Shown here: positions 1 to 11,649 of the stretch, in pieces
Layout: the number at the start of each line of letters is the position of its first letter
Numbering within the stretch: the stretch's first letter is position 1
Assembly (NCBI GenBank): GCA_030278955.1
Contig: JAOANR010000003.1
Location: 25,001,227-25,065,226, forward strand
DNA: 64,000 bases
Direction: 5' to 3'
Source of the DNA: Hygrophila difformis
Taxonomy: Eukaryota; Streptophyta; Magnoliopsida; Lamiales; Acanthaceae
The notes under the pieces: generated by a model
What the model saw: only the letters and a program-made list of their open reading frames with translations
What the model was told of the DNA's origin: nothing
Database searches by the model: none
Position numbers and translations under genes: made by a program

Positions 1-60
1 AAAGCCCGAAGAGGTCTTCGCCAAGGTGATCCGTTATCGCCCTATCTTTTTGTTATTGTC

Positions 61-995
61 ATGGAAAAATTGTCACGCACCATTATTGATGTTGTTGTTG
101 CTGGGAGTTGGAAACCTTTGCAATTAAGTGTGGGTGGCATTGGAATTTCTCATCTTATGTTTGCCGATGACCTCATCTTTTGTGCTGCGTTGGAGGAGGA
201 AAGTCTTTGCGCGATGGCCTGGTCCTGGAACGGTTTGGGACTCGCTCTGGACTGTATATGAATGCTGCCAAGTCTTCGGCTTATTGCTCTCCCAACGCTA
301 CTCAGATGGAAAAAGGTTGGCTGAATTCCTACTTGGGAATTTCAGATATTGACAAGCTCGACTGCTATCTCGGATTCCCCATTATTCATGGTCGGCTACA
401 AATTTCGCATTTCGATTTCCTCATTAAGAAGATTCAGGACAGGCTAAATACTTGGTCCTCAGTGTTGTTGAACAAAGCAGGTCGTATAACCCTCGCTCGT
501 GCGGTATTGTGCTCTCTCCCTATTTATATTATGCAAGTTCATATGTTACCTCTTGGTGTTTGCTCCAGGATCGATCAACTTGTGAGGCGTTGGATTTGGA
601 AAGGAGCTAATGGTAGGGGATTGCATCTTATCAACTGGAATGTGGTGGCTCGGCCAAGGAAGTATGGGGGCTTGGGCATTCGTAAAAGTCACCAAATGAA
701 CTTGGCATTGATGGGCAAAAAATTATGGGAATACGCTACTGACATGGATAAGTTGTGGGTTCGAGTGCTTCGATCGAAGTATGGGACTGCCCCCGGATTA
801 TTACCCTGCGATCACTACCGAGGCTCTAAGGTTTGTCGCTCGTTGGTTAAAGTTGCTCATGTATTCCGTGAGGCTTATGGAGTTCGCGTAGGGAATGGAA
901 ATAGCTCCTTATGGTATACACCATGGTGGGAGGGCCAATCTCTTGCTGATCATGTGCCTTTTGTGGATATCCACGACATTACGCTTTTGCATTAA
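61..995 (+). pseudogene. LINE reverse transcriptase, C-terminal part, frameshifted
   Basis: The first open segment (61-261) carries the RT catalytic signature FADDLIF. The reading frame then shifts, and 180-995 continues with the thumb and connection region typical of plant LINE RTs (YLGFPI, LNTWSSVLLNKAGR, and a GGLGIRKS motif). Polymerisation would require the upstream RT motifs, which lie before base 1. The frame change between the FADD motif and the downstream part rules out one intact protein. Family identity rests on recognisable motifs, not on a database search. Confidence 0.85.
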
Positions 996-2167
996 GGATG
1001 TGATTGATAATGAGCGTTGGAATCTAGGGGTTATTTACTCCTGGTTGTCGGAAGATTTGAAGAACAAAATCAATGCAAGTCCGGCTCCATTTTTGAATCC
1101 TGGAACACCGGATGTTATGCATTGGCGGGGAGACCTCAAGGGCTGTTACAGCGTCTCCTCGGGTTATCATTGGATCGACTCTTGTGACCGCCTGGACACT
1201 GGATGGTCATTGCTATGGAAAGCTTGCATTCCGGAAAAAATTGGAGTTCTTCTCTGGACTCTGTGTCATGGCGCCTTGCCATGCAATGAGCTTCGCCATC
1301 GTCGGGGGATCGCTACGTCTCCTTTATGCTCAATTTGTGGGGATGAGGTCGAAGATTGGAAGCATGCGCTGTTTCTATGTGCATGGGCTGATCAAGTCTG
1401 GCGCCGTGCGGGTTTCCAACTCCAACGTTCGGTGGAGGAGCTTACTTGCCAATCGTGCCGACACTGGCTTGAGTGGGCTTGGCGGACATGGGGAGCTCGT
1501 TTCCTCTCCATGTTATGGGTTGTCTGATGTCAACGGAATGATAGGGTTTTCCGGGGGAGAGATCTTAGTCGTGATAGGCTTGTGATGAAGGCTGCACGGC
1601 TTCAACTCCACATGCAGCGTGCAGCGGCTGTTGGTTGTGGTGGCAAGGTTTTGCGCCAAGTTTCTTGGATTCAGGACGGCGTTGAGGGGAACGTTCTCCA
1701 TACGGATGGTTGTGTTTTTGAGGGGCCTTCTCGATCGGGTTATGGTGCTGTCATCCGCACTCAAGAGGGTCATTGGGTGGGCGGATGTGGAGGTTATCTT
1801 GGGAAAAGATCGATCCTGGAGGTAGAGCTTTTGGCGCTGCGCTTTGGCTTGATTTTGGCCGGGCAGCTTGGAGTGACTTTAATGGCTTGTATGGTTGATT
1901 CTATGGAAGTTGTTCGTCTTGTTGAAAGCCTTGTTGACAGGCGATGCTCTTTGGCCGGTTGTGCATGACGTGCGGGCTATGATGAGATCAATGGCGGGGT
2001 GTGTGCTTCGTCATGTTTATAGGGAGGGGAATCAGGTAGCTGATGGCCTAGCTCGGAAGGCGGTGTGTCTGGAAGATTTCTTCACTGTTTGGGCGTATCC
2101 TCCGGTTGAAGTTCGCCTACTTGTAGACAAAGATGCTGCGGGAGTTACTTATAGTCGCTTGATTTAA
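996..2167 (+). pseudogene. LINE zinc-binding RT domain and RNase H domain, frameshifted
   Basis: Segment 895-1527 encodes the zf-RVT type domain found after plant LINE RTs: a WKACIPEKI-like lead, then CSICGDEVED and a later H...C pair. Segments 1582-1968 and 1895-2167 together encode an RNase H fold. It shows an HTDGC aspartate, the ILEVELLAL glutamate, the MVDSMEVV aspartate and a C-terminal REGNQVADGLAR motif. At least two frame changes separate these pieces. The RNase H would remove RNA from the RNA-DNA hybrid during reverse transcription. The last codon is about 75 bases before the A-run. Confidence 0.82.
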
Positions 2168-2246
2168 TTGTTGCTTTCTTTCTTTTTTCTTTTTTATTTT
2201 CTTTTTCTTTGCTCGCTTTCTTAGGCGGTTTCACCAAAAAAAAAGG

Positions 2247-2321
2247 TATTAATAGTTAAATAAATAAATTGAATTGCTTGTTTAAAATTTTTGGAACATA
2301 ATTCATGGACAGAGGGAGTGG
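2247..2321. repeat. Stowaway-like MITE end fragment
   Basis: The stretch ends in GGACAGAGGGAGTG, the reverse of the CTCCCTCCGT-type terminus shared by the MITEs further right. No left end is visible; the LINE poly-A tail abuts it, so the LINE may have inserted into or beside the MITE. Confidence 0.35.
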
Positions 2322-3446
2322 TATCTATCTATATGTGTGACTGTGTGATGACTGTCTAAGCTACCACCCCAATAAATTAAAATTATATTCATGCCAAATT
2401 GGTATATTTTATTACAATATAATACACTTTACTTATACACAATAATACTTAATTATTTTGGTATATTAATATTTTAAAATTAAAATATAATTATCTTGAT
2501 ATGATTATGTTAAATCTACGTTTACCATTTGTTTTTTGGGAAGAGCCACTATGTTTACCAATTTGAATGTGCTTTATATAAAATATATTATAATTTTTAA
2601 GAAAAATTTAATAACTTCACTTTTCATCTACTTCCTATGTTCTCATGAATTTGTAACAATCATATTACATTATATGCGCAATTCAATAAATATTTATTTT
2701 CAACAATTAATACTTCTTATTGTGTATAAATAAAAATTAAGAAAAGTTGATATTCTAAAATTTCGTAATATGACGAATCTAATAATATCTTACTTGACTA
2801 TATTTTTTTCTTATATAACTGTGATAATAATATGAGTTAAATTTAAATAACAAATAGTGTCCAAAATCAAATGTTTCACTTTTAAAAAAAAAACAAAGGA
2901 AGTATGAATTTGTTATGTTATTTTACTAGTATTAATTAATTAGTGGGTTGATCATATCATAATTATTTGCTACTCAAATTTGGTTTTTCATATTATTATT
3001 TCATTAGTTGAGTTATTGTATGTTTTGTTTTTGTAAATGTGTAGTACACAAATCTCTTACATAAAAGTATATATAATTCATTTGATGAAATTTAATAGTA
3101 CTGGTATTGTATAATATAATTTATGAATAAAATATTTAATTAATTTATTAAAGTGATAAAACGCATATATATTTCAGAATTCATAAAAATATTTTGTATT
3201 TTGGAATTATACAATATTCAAGCTTTATAACCTTACAATCACCAAAATATTGTACTAGTAGTAATCATCACTTATTATTCACTTATAAAAGCTTCATATT
3301 CAAGCTGCTCAGTGTAGTTTCTCTGCCCAACAATTTAGGCATTACAGACAGCTCGACCTTGCAGCCTGCAGCCCCCCGCCGGCCTCCGCTACTACGACAA
3401 CATATATATTAACGTTGAAGTGGGAATTGAAGTCACCTTCATATAC
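2322..3446. other. AT-rich intergenic DNA
   Basis: About 1.1 kb of AT-rich sequence with no convincing coding region; the short open frames at 2536-2733 and 3194-3412 have no recognisable motifs. It includes one MITE remnant (2735-2905) and the upstream region of the membrane-protein pseudogene. Confidence 0.6.
2735..2905. repeat. Stowaway-like MITE, right part
   Basis: Internal sequence (a TTGACTATATTTTTTTC stretch, then GATAATAATATGAG) and the terminal AAGGAAGTA match the right halves of the better-preserved MITEs at 44.5 and 47.4 kb. The left terminus is not identifiable. Confidence 0.4.
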
Positions 3447-4735
3447 ATGGCCGAGAATAACAACATTGATAAGCTGATGCCATGGATAGGGATGTACATC
3501 GCCGCAGCCTTGTGTTGTTGCCATGGCAGCAGATGTTTTCATTCACATCCGAACCAAAAGGCTTTGGTGCTCCTGCAAATACTTCTCTCTCAACGCTGCT
3601 ACCTTAACATTGCTGGCTATTGCAATGAAGTTGCTCGTTGACCTCAACAGCAACGTTGACCACAGGTTACATGCTTTTGCCAAGCTCGCCAGTGCAGCTT
3701 TCATGACATCCGTAGTGATGTACTTTTTGCCATCCATGGGTTCCATGAGTAATACGGCCATTCTAGGCAATTCCATTGCCCTTGCACTTTTGGTTATCAC
3801 AATTGTTGTTAATTTGTGGATTCCTTTCATTCTGAATCATAACAACCTTGATCGACATTTTGCATGGTTTTTTACACCATTGATGCTTTTCGAGCTTGCT
3901 AGAGTAATTTCATCAGCAATAGCACTCCCAAGCATAAAAAGGAGGCTTGAGTCCAAATATCAGGACATGTATAAGATAGCTTTGACAGAAGAGGAGGATT
4001 CACAGGAGAGGGATGTCCCTCAAATTGGAGCACTGATGTTCAAGAAAATGAAGAAATATATGGTGATGTCGGAGACCAGCAATCCCCAGTTTGTGATGGC
4101 ACGCTCTTTCATGGCTTCCAGCACTGCAGTCCCTATATATCTATTAATTTTCTACGTGTTGTTGGAAATTAAAAGTCAAAAGATCTTTTTCATGGGTAAG
4201 CTAACACTTGCATCTGGTACAGGTGCATATGGAGTATCCACTATATATATATGTGTGGTTCAATCCATTGGGATGGCGATTGTCTCCTACGTGTCTTTAG
4301 ATAGACTTTGGCTCTTTGTATGCTTCAAATTCCCAATCACTAATATCCTTGATTGCAAACAGGCCTTGAGGATTGAGCGGTTTTGGATTGAGGATTTAAG
4401 GTATTGGAGAGACAGCTTCACTAGTTCGCAGTCCCAACTTGGGTATTTCCACAAGTTTCTTCACAGTGCAAAATGGCTGGCTCTTAACTTTTTGCATTGG
4501 ACTTCAATTTTCTTCTGTTTTCATTGCAAATTGTCTAATTGTCTCCACGTCTATCTTTATATCCATAACACATTATTCCCAATGGATCAATAGAATGTAT
4601 AAACGATATGCCAATTGTGTGGGTACTAGACTTACAGAGCCAGAATCGACTAGTGATAACGAACTGGTGAATCTTGGCCGGTATATTGTGTTGGAAAAAG
4701 GGGTTTTGAGCTCCTTTTTGCATAATGACGATATT
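3447..4735 (+). pseudogene. Frameshifted copy of a plant multi-pass membrane protein gene (uncharacterised family)
   Basis: The ATG at 3447 opens a frame with MPWIGMYIAAA. A shift near 3510-3523 moves the reading to a frame with MAADVF, KYFSLNAATLTLLAIAMKL and several hydrophobic segments (FMTSVVMYFLPS, IALALLVITIVVNL). A second shift near 4440 restores the C-terminal hydrophobic part (LLTFCIGLQFSSVFIANCL) and the stop at about 4736. This pattern is familiar from a large plant family of intronless multi-pass membrane proteins of unknown function. The two frame breaks make it a probable pseudogene. Sequencing error cannot be excluded, but both breaks fall in non-homopolymer sequence. Confidence 0.65.
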
Positions 4736-4959
4736 TAATTTGGTTAATTAAATAGCGTATACGAATTCTACATTTCGCGTAGATTGTCGTAGTGTATTTA
4801 TTTTCTCAAAACCATTGTCGGGTGAGTGAGAAATAAGTGGTCGAAGTGGGTCATTGAGTGCGGTTAGCGTTTGTTTGAATGGTTGTTAAAAAGTGGTTAA
4901 AGGTGGCGCGTCCACATTGCTCAAACAGTGGGAGTTGAATTAGTTTATATTGTTCTGCG
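4736..4959. other. Intergenic spacer, no feature seen
   Basis: Short AT-rich spacer between the pseudogene and the presumed copia LTR. No coding or repeat structure recognised. Confidence 0.5.
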
Positions 4960-5491
4960 TGTTAGAATCAATTAAACTAATGCAGGTTGGTCAAGTGCGG
5001 GGGAAGCCCACACGCGCGCGCCCGTCCCGTCCCGAGCCGAGCCGCGCCGTCGCCCGCGCCGTCGCCCGCGCCCGCGGACTTGGACTTTGATTTCAACAGT
5101 TGTTGAAAACCATTTCAGCTAAAACAACTATTGAAAACCATTTGAATTCCAGTTGAAACCGCCCCATCAATACTCGTCGGCGGTTTTGTCTCGTCCAACG
5201 TCTATAAATGGCAGCAGCGTCAGGCTTAGGAAAACACACCTTTCTCTGCATCTTTTCTGCATACCCTGCATTCTCTTCCCGACTCTCTTAGCTCTCTGCC
5301 CTGGTTCGCCGGTCGTCGACGTTTGCGGTGCTGCTACGTCGAGACGTTCGTCGTTTTACCTTTGGGGACATTCTGCCGTTGCCGGAGCACTACCGGGGCA
5401 TAAACGTCTTGCGGGAAGAGTACAGTCTCGACTCGACGTTCCTTTTGTTTGCTGTAACCGTTCGTTTTCTTACAAGCGCAAGACGTTTTTA
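4960..5491 (+). promoter_or_regulatory. Putative copia 5' LTR and leader with TATA box
   Basis: This segment precedes the copia gag start. It begins with TGTTAGAATC, a plausible LTR start, and holds TATAAAT at 5203-5209 followed by a pyrimidine-rich leader and the gag ATG at 5492. A second LTR copy is not in the window, and the usual initiator-Met primer site is not visible, so both LTR borders are guesses. Confidence 0.35.
5003..5077. repeat. GC-rich low-complexity block
   Basis: About 75 bases made almost only of G and C, with repeated units such as GCGCCGTCGCCC and CCCGTCCC. It stands out against AT-rich surroundings and lies about 130 bases upstream of the TATA box. Confidence 0.7.
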
Positions 5492-7133
5492 ATGGACGGT
5501 TCCACTGCTGCCGCCACCGCCTCCACTGACGTTTCCTCCGCCGCTGCCGCCACCGTTGCCGCCACCGCCTCTGTTTCCATGCCTGGGTTTGTCCAGGCGT
5601 CCGCGGTCGTTACCCCAACCGCAGCGGTGCCGTCAATGCCGACCACACCTGCCGTCGTTCTTCCACCCGCAACGCTGCATTCGATGCCGCTGCCGACGGC
5701 AGACCCAAACGGCTCTATCGATCAATATTTCCTTGATCCAGCGACGGCCTTCCTGCCTCCGTCACCGACGCCTAATACTGGCGGGTATGTTTTGCCCAAT
5801 TCTGGGCAGTTTATTTCTGGACACTAATTTGGAATTGTTTCGTTCCAGCCCAATGCTTCGGTTGGGGCGTCTTTGCCTTTTTCTGGACAAATGGTCGGGA
5901 TTACACCCGCAGAACTTAATAATAATATGAACACCGGTTTGCAACCGGGCGGTGGGCCGCTGAACACTAGTTTGCCAACTTATGTTCAGTCGGAGCCGGC
6001 CTTCGTGCCGGGCGTTGGGTCGTCAACGGGTTCCGTCCCTATGGCGTTGCCAAGGTCATTTGGAGTGGCCGAGAAGCCGTCAAAGTTTGACGGGCGTGAT
6101 TTCAAGACGTGGCAGCAGAAGATGTTCTTCTATCTGACCACTCTTGGTTTGGCCGGGTTTTTGAGGAGCAACCGGCCGTCCCTGTCTGAGATGGAGACCG
6201 ATCCTCAAAAGATCTTCGCCAAAGAACAATGGGTTTATGGTGATTTCATGTGTAAGAACTTCATTCTGAGTGCTCTCACGGATCCTTTGTACGCTGTGTA
6301 CTCTTCTGTAAAAGGTGCAAAGGAACTGTGGATTCAGTTGGAACGGAAGTACAAAACGGAGGATGCTGGTACTGAAAAGCATGCCGTTTCCAAATATCTG
6401 GGTTTTCAGATGGTTGACGGGCGTTCAGTGGTTGAACAAGTTCAAGAGTTTCAATTACTGATACATGGCGTTCGCGCTGAGGGAATGCAATTGCCCGATA
6501 CGTTTAACGCTGCGGTTGTGATCGAGAAGTTGCCTCCTTCGTGGAAAGACTTCAAAAACTACTTGATGCACAAGCAAAAGGAAATGTCCCTTGAAGATCT
6601 TGTTACACGGATCAGAATCAAGGAGGATAAACGCAAGGCCGTGTTAAGGAGCCATTCTGTGCAGGCTAAGGCCAACTTGACTGAAACGACCGGTAAACGC
6701 AAGCAGCTGCCCGCTGCGGGTAAAGGCAAAGCGGTTGCCGATGGCCAAAAGAGGAAGAAGTTCTCTGGGAATTGCTACAACTGTGGCAAGGTTGGGCATT
6801 TTGCACATCAGTGCCCGAAGCCGAAGAAGAAGAAGCCTGCTAAGCCTGCCGCTAACGTGGTACAGGCTGAACCTGACGGTTGGGAAGACAACCTTTGTGC
6901 AGTGGTGTCTGAAGCTTTGCATGTTGATAATGCTAAAGGTTGGTTTGTTGATACCGGGGCTTCGTGTCATGTGGCTGCCAACAGGGAGTTTTTTACTTCA
7001 TACCGGACTGTTGAAGGCAGAAAGCTGCACATGGGAAACCAAGCATCATCTGATGTGGTTGGCGTTGGGAATGTGGTACTGAGGCTGACTAGTGGCAAAA
7101 ACTTGACTCTGAAGGATGTGATGCATGTCCCTG
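5492..7133 (+). pseudogene. Ty1/copia gag and protease (5' part of a split element)
   Basis: The ATG at 5492 starts an Ala/Thr/Pro-rich N-terminal stretch. An in-frame TAA at 5825 interrupts it, and the same frame continues open from there. Gag then shows the copia capsid region ([17 protein letters not shown], then an [10 protein letters not shown] motif). It ends in a zinc knuckle, [14 protein letters not shown], near 6775-6816, and a Lys-rich tail. The retropepsin motif [11 protein letters not shown] lies near 6940-6972. Coding stops at LKDVMHVP, where element E1 is inserted. The rest of the polyprotein resumes at 28614. The start was chosen because no upstream ATG in this frame follows the TATA box. 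Confidence 0.88.
7129..7133. repeat. Target site duplication CCCTG, left copy (E1 insertion)
   Basis: CCCTG lies directly before the TGATAATGG start of E1, and the same five bases follow its CA end at 28614-28618. Removing E1 and one copy joins copia codons as [11 protein letters not shown], the expected order. Confidence 0.93.
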
Positions 7134-7464
7134 TGATAATGGCCAAAATTGTCCATTATTTCCAATCCATTCTGTGTCTGAGACGGACATTTTGATCGTA
7201 TTCCCATCTTATTTTAATGAGAAAGCAGTTGAATTCGACAGATTGATGCAAGTTTGTAAGAATAACAAGCTGGTAATGAAAAACACAAAAATATGCAATT
7301 TTAATTGCATTTGTGTTAGAAAAATCCAAAAACATGAAAAAAGGAAAAAGAAAAGAAAAAGGAATGACAAGATGGGCAAAAGAATAAAATAGCCCACAAA
7401 AATAAAAAAGATGGGATAAGAATGAAAATCCCACAAACTGAAATTTTGGTTAAGTGTTGAAGAT

Positions 7465-7886
7465 CAATTCGGTCTATATGCAATTCGACCTAAACCGAAT
7501 TGCTTATTAGACCGAATTGCTAATGAGAAGAAGAAAAAGAGAAGTGTTGAAGGAGAAAAGAGCAACCAATTCGGTCTGTGGCAATTCGGTCTATACCGAA
7601 TTGACCCCTAGACCGAATTGCACTATGAGAAGAAGAAGACCCTGAGCAGAAAGGAAAAGAAGAAGTTCGATCTATGCAATTCGGTCTAGGACGAATTGAT
7701 TGCATAGACCGAATTGCCTCAAAGCAAGGAAGCCAAGAAGGAGCCATCATCAATTCGACAAGGCCAATTCGGTCTACCCATAGGCCGAATTGATGAAAGG
7801 GTACCACATTCCATGCTCATGATCAAGAAGAAAGACCTCATTTCACCAATTCGGTCTAAACCGAACTGCTTGAGGAGACCGAACCA
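7465..7886. repeat. E1 palindrome array A (upstream of TATA), motif CAATTCGGTCTA
   Basis: Copies of CAATTCGGTCTA (A) and its reverse complement (A') are arranged as nested units A-A-A'-A'. Clear units are 7465-7519, 7567-7620 and 7665-7717. Each can fold as an inner hairpin with an outer arm pair. Further pairs lie at 7755-7795 and 7840-7886. The array ends about 85 bases before the TATA box. Confidence 0.9.
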
Positions 7887-7969
7887 CATTCGAAATTGCA
7901 GCTTTGAGCACGTGAGAAATGCATGGCACTGTGGATGGGCCCTGATGGGCCTAGGGTTCCGAGAAGAAG

Positions 7970-7976
7970 TATAAAA
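7970..7976 (+). promoter_or_regulatory. E1 5' LTR TATA box
   Basis: TATAAAA preceded by GAGAAGAAG; the same box is at 24398-24404 in the 3' LTR, and E2 has TATAAATA at the equivalent place. Transcription would start about 30 bases downstream. Confidence 0.7.
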
Positions 7977-8868
7977 GCTGACCTTCCTCAACACAAGAAG
8001 GATCCGAATTCTTACACACTTGGACAAATTTTGCTGGGAAACAAAAAGAACGAGCAGAAGGTTCTCCACCCCTTAAGGGTTTGGTAGGTAGTTTAGTTTA
8101 GTTAGTTTATTTTCAAGCTTGTAGTGTAGTTTTAATGCTTTTAATCTCAGTTTATTTTCATAGAAGCTTGTTACTACCCTTAGTGTAGCCATTACCATAA
8201 ACTTTAAATGCTTTGTAGTTATAATGAACCCTACCTTCAAGCTAATGATGGTTTTAGGGTTATTTGTTGCTTTCGAGTGTCAATACAAGAAAGAATCCAG
8301 AGATGGGTTTTTATTTCAAGTGTTTGGCACTTATTTAATGTTTTCCTTAGTAATAAATGTTAGAATGTTTGTTTGTTTCAACTAGGTTACATTTATTATG
8401 TCCTAGTTGACTTACATTCTTAATAAATGCATGATTAATGGGTTTTTGGCTTGTTCTTACACCTTAGTAATTCAAATAAGTGTTCTTAGGTTTTAGATGA
8501 TTTTAGGCTTGTTGGAATTTATTCCTCTGCTTATTTGGTTGCTGTTTTATTCTATGTATGTTAGCTTATTGTTGCCTTAGATAATGTAAGTGTTCTTATT
8601 TTTATGCATGTGTTCTTATGATTTATTAGATGTTTAAGTCTTTGATCTTTGATTGCTTGTTTGTAGAATTAAGGTTTGTTTCATGCCAATACCTGCTAGC
8701 CACATAACCTACTGTGCCTATTTTCCTTAAAACACTCATTAGTGTGGCTGTGAGGTGACATTGATGTGAAATGACGGATTTGGTAAATCTTATCCATCAT
8801 GAACCACACAATGAAAACCGAACCTGTACTTATGAGTTCAAAATATCTCTTATGAGAAAAAAGACATG

Positions 8869-9425
8869 CAATTCGATTTGAGGCAATTCGGTCTAAACCG
8901 AATTGCCCATGAGAATGGAATTGCATGGCAAAAATATTTGTTGAATGCCTTATCCAAAATTCATATGCAGTTCGATCTAGGCAATTCGGTCTATAAGACC
9001 GAATTGCATAGCAAAAATTGTCTCATGTGGTGCACAAGCAATTCGGTCTGTGCGAATTCGGTCTAGACCGAATCACTCCCATAGATCGAATTGACCTTGT
9101 ACACCATATTGTATGCATTCCACCCCTTCATGCTTTAGTTTAATTTCTTTGTCTTGCCAATTCGAATTGTCCAATTCGGTCTAGACCGAATTCAATTGGC
9201 AATTCGAATTACCCTCATTTTGGGGTAAATGCCTTAGCCAAATTTGAGTAAAGTAATGACTTCATCAATTCGAATTGTCCAATTCGGTTTAAACCGAATT
9301 GCTCTGACAATTCGAATTAGAGGATACTTCATGCCTTTACAAGGATTAATTGGGTACGGTGTTACTTCATACCTCATGCATCCTCAATTCGGCCTAATTT
9401 GCATTTTGCCCAATAGACCGAATTG
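8869..9425. repeat. E1 palindrome array B (downstream of TATA)
   Basis: It has the same half-sites as array A, for example a near-perfect palindrome at 8884-8905. The shorter flanking palindrome CAATTCGAATTG also occurs repeatedly (around 9160-9320). Relative to the 3' LTR this copy has lost 14 bases between two half-sites near 8993. The array lies within the likely transcribed part of the LTR. Confidence 0.88.
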
Positions 9426-11649
9426 CTTCCTTCCTTCTACTTTCAAAACTCCAAAAATATTTTATTACTTGAGTTGTGTAAGTTGCATGGGTATATTGGG
9501 CCTAGGCCCACTACATCTAATTTTATCCATTACACATCTCAACCCTTTAGTGTCTAAATTATTGTGTGATTAACACTCACACAGTACCAAAAATATTTCG
9601 TTAATTTAACCTTTTCTGTTTATTGTGTGTATGAATGGGTAATAAGAAATATCACAGATCAATGTTGGCGAAAAGGTCCCTTCACCGGGATAACGATTAG
9701 CTCGTCTTATGTGTATTAATTATTACTCGTTATTTTGCATGGTCTGATTAGTGGTTGGTGAAGCTACGGCGAAAAGGTCTCTTCGTGGAGATAACGATTA
9801 GTCACTCAGCCAACTCCTAATTAGATACAGTTTTCTTTTCTTTACCTTAATTTCAAACCTGAATCTAGAGTTGTAGTAATAATAGATAATATATGCCAAT
9901 GTTATCTAATAATTATTACAGTAATAGAACATGTGGGTTTTCATCTAAATTTACAGATAGTAAAAGCCTAAGATGACGGCGACAACTGTCACTTAAGGCA
10001 TTCCACTATCTAAAAATCATTCCATCTGGAATACTTGGGAACCGGATAGCAGATGTTTGCCGTCCGGATAACCCCAATTATTTCTGGCATTCTCTTTAGC
10101 CAACTTCTTCTTACATCAGGCTAATCCACCTTTGTGTATCAAATTCTGTCTAACACCACCATATATTTTGGGGTAATTTATTTTACTTCTCATATATATG
10201 TAGCATGATATTATTATGTAGATATTGTGGTCTATAATATTTTGGAGATCCTTCTCCTTGGACATAGAAGTCTTGATTTAAATCAGATGCTGCATAATAA
10301 ATTTCCACAAAAATCACTTTATAAAATCCGGATTTGAGTAAGGGATAAATTCGACAGTTATGACTAACTCATATCCTACTGGGGGTTGATTGTGAGAACT
10401 TAGAAGCAGAGTCAGCGATTAGGTCTCACCTAGACTGAAAGGATCTGTGTTTTAATTGAGAGTTTAGTACCTGTTTAGGGAATGATTTTCAAATATCTAT
10501 TTGTTTCTCAAAATTACTGTGTGTTGGAAATCTTGTATTAAGTACTGCATCGAATCAGTGTCCACTTGGATTCGGATAAGGTGTAATATTTAATATTAGA
10601 AGAACAACATATAGGCCTTGGTTAATTTCTAAGATAGGGTTGAGTATTCTTTCAACTACTATTTTCTCCCGCCAAAGCCTAAAATTGAGTCTTGAGTGAG
10701 TACATTCGGAATAGACCTTCATAGGTCTGTTCCACTCATGTTTGTATCTCATAACTAACCGGATGTTATAAGCCCTGTGGCTTACTGATATTTGGGAATT
10801 TCTAAATCTGCATCTGGTCACAAAGACTAAGGGCTCTTTTATACTAACGGAATGTGATGATCTTTTAAGACTTCCGAGTGATAGGTTTTTAAATGCTTTC
10901 TTTACTGCTTTCTTTATTGCTTTCTTTAAAATGCTTTCCTAGAGGTCACTCGGAAGAATTAGAGGTTGGCCGCCGGTTGTAAGGTTTAAGAGTTGTGGAT
11001 TAGTTCGGGATTAGATTTGGACTTTGGGTGTGACAAGGGGGACGATAGGAGTACTTGGCATATCAACTAATGATATGTTAGGTGTTGCTTGTCCACCACA
11101 TATGACTAACATACTCTTGCAAGGCATTGCAAGGGGAGTTATTAATCTGTGGTATCTTAGAAATTGAGGTCTTAAGAGCATGTAAATTCTGACTGTAAGT
11201 ACCTGTCTGTTAAAGGGAACATAGTCTAGAAAGCATGAGAGTTAGCTAATTGATGAATTATCCCAACCAAAGATCTGTGTAATTAAAATGGAAGTTTAAT
11301 TGTGTTTAATCTGAATCTTGTCCAATCCTTGTTATTTTCTCCCTGTCCCTTCTGTCATTTTTTAAATCTGCTTTCATAGAATAATTTTACCTGCTTTCTT
11401 AGCATAATTCTTATTGTTTTCTTAGAATAGATTTAATTGCTTTCTTAGAATAAATTTACCATGCTTTGTAGAATAATATTTTACTCCTTTCATAATCTAG
11501 TTTAAATTATTGTCAAGTAGTTGTTAGAAACCTTTGCAAAACTTGAATCGAGTAACCGAGTGGAAAATCTTAGTAAACGACGTGGGCCCTGTTTCTATCG
11601 CACATCCTCCAGTGAAAGATCCGGTCTTACCATAAATTACTGCAATTTT

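Larger units (their letters stand above)
1..2244 (+). mobile_element. L1-type LINE (non-LTR retrotransposon), 5'-truncated by window edge, decayed
   Basis: Reverse transcriptase, a zinc-binding RT-linked domain and an RNase H domain follow each other on the plus strand, which is the order in plant L1 LINEs. The 3' end is a pyrimidine-rich stretch (2167-2230) and then a run of nine A at 2236-2244, a short poly-A tail. The coding part changes frame at least four times, so this is a dead copy. The 5' end and target duplication are outside the window. Confidence 0.88.

Noticed and set aside
5371..5395. Primer-site-like GCCGTTGCCGGAG in the copia leader
   Set aside because: It resembles the tRNA-Asp primer site of the gypsy elements, but copia elements normally use initiator tRNA-Met and no LTR end is evident before it; probably chance.
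5153..5491. N-terminal extension of the copia gag frame
   Set aside because: It would start upstream of the TATA box at 5203; the ATG at 5492 after the leader is the plausible start.
7719..8069. Open frames on both strands through the palindrome arrays, rich in RPNW, FGLDRI and similar repeats
   Set aside because: The peptides are translations of the repeated CAATTCGGTCTA half-sites and occur in several frames and on both strands; no start context or domain.
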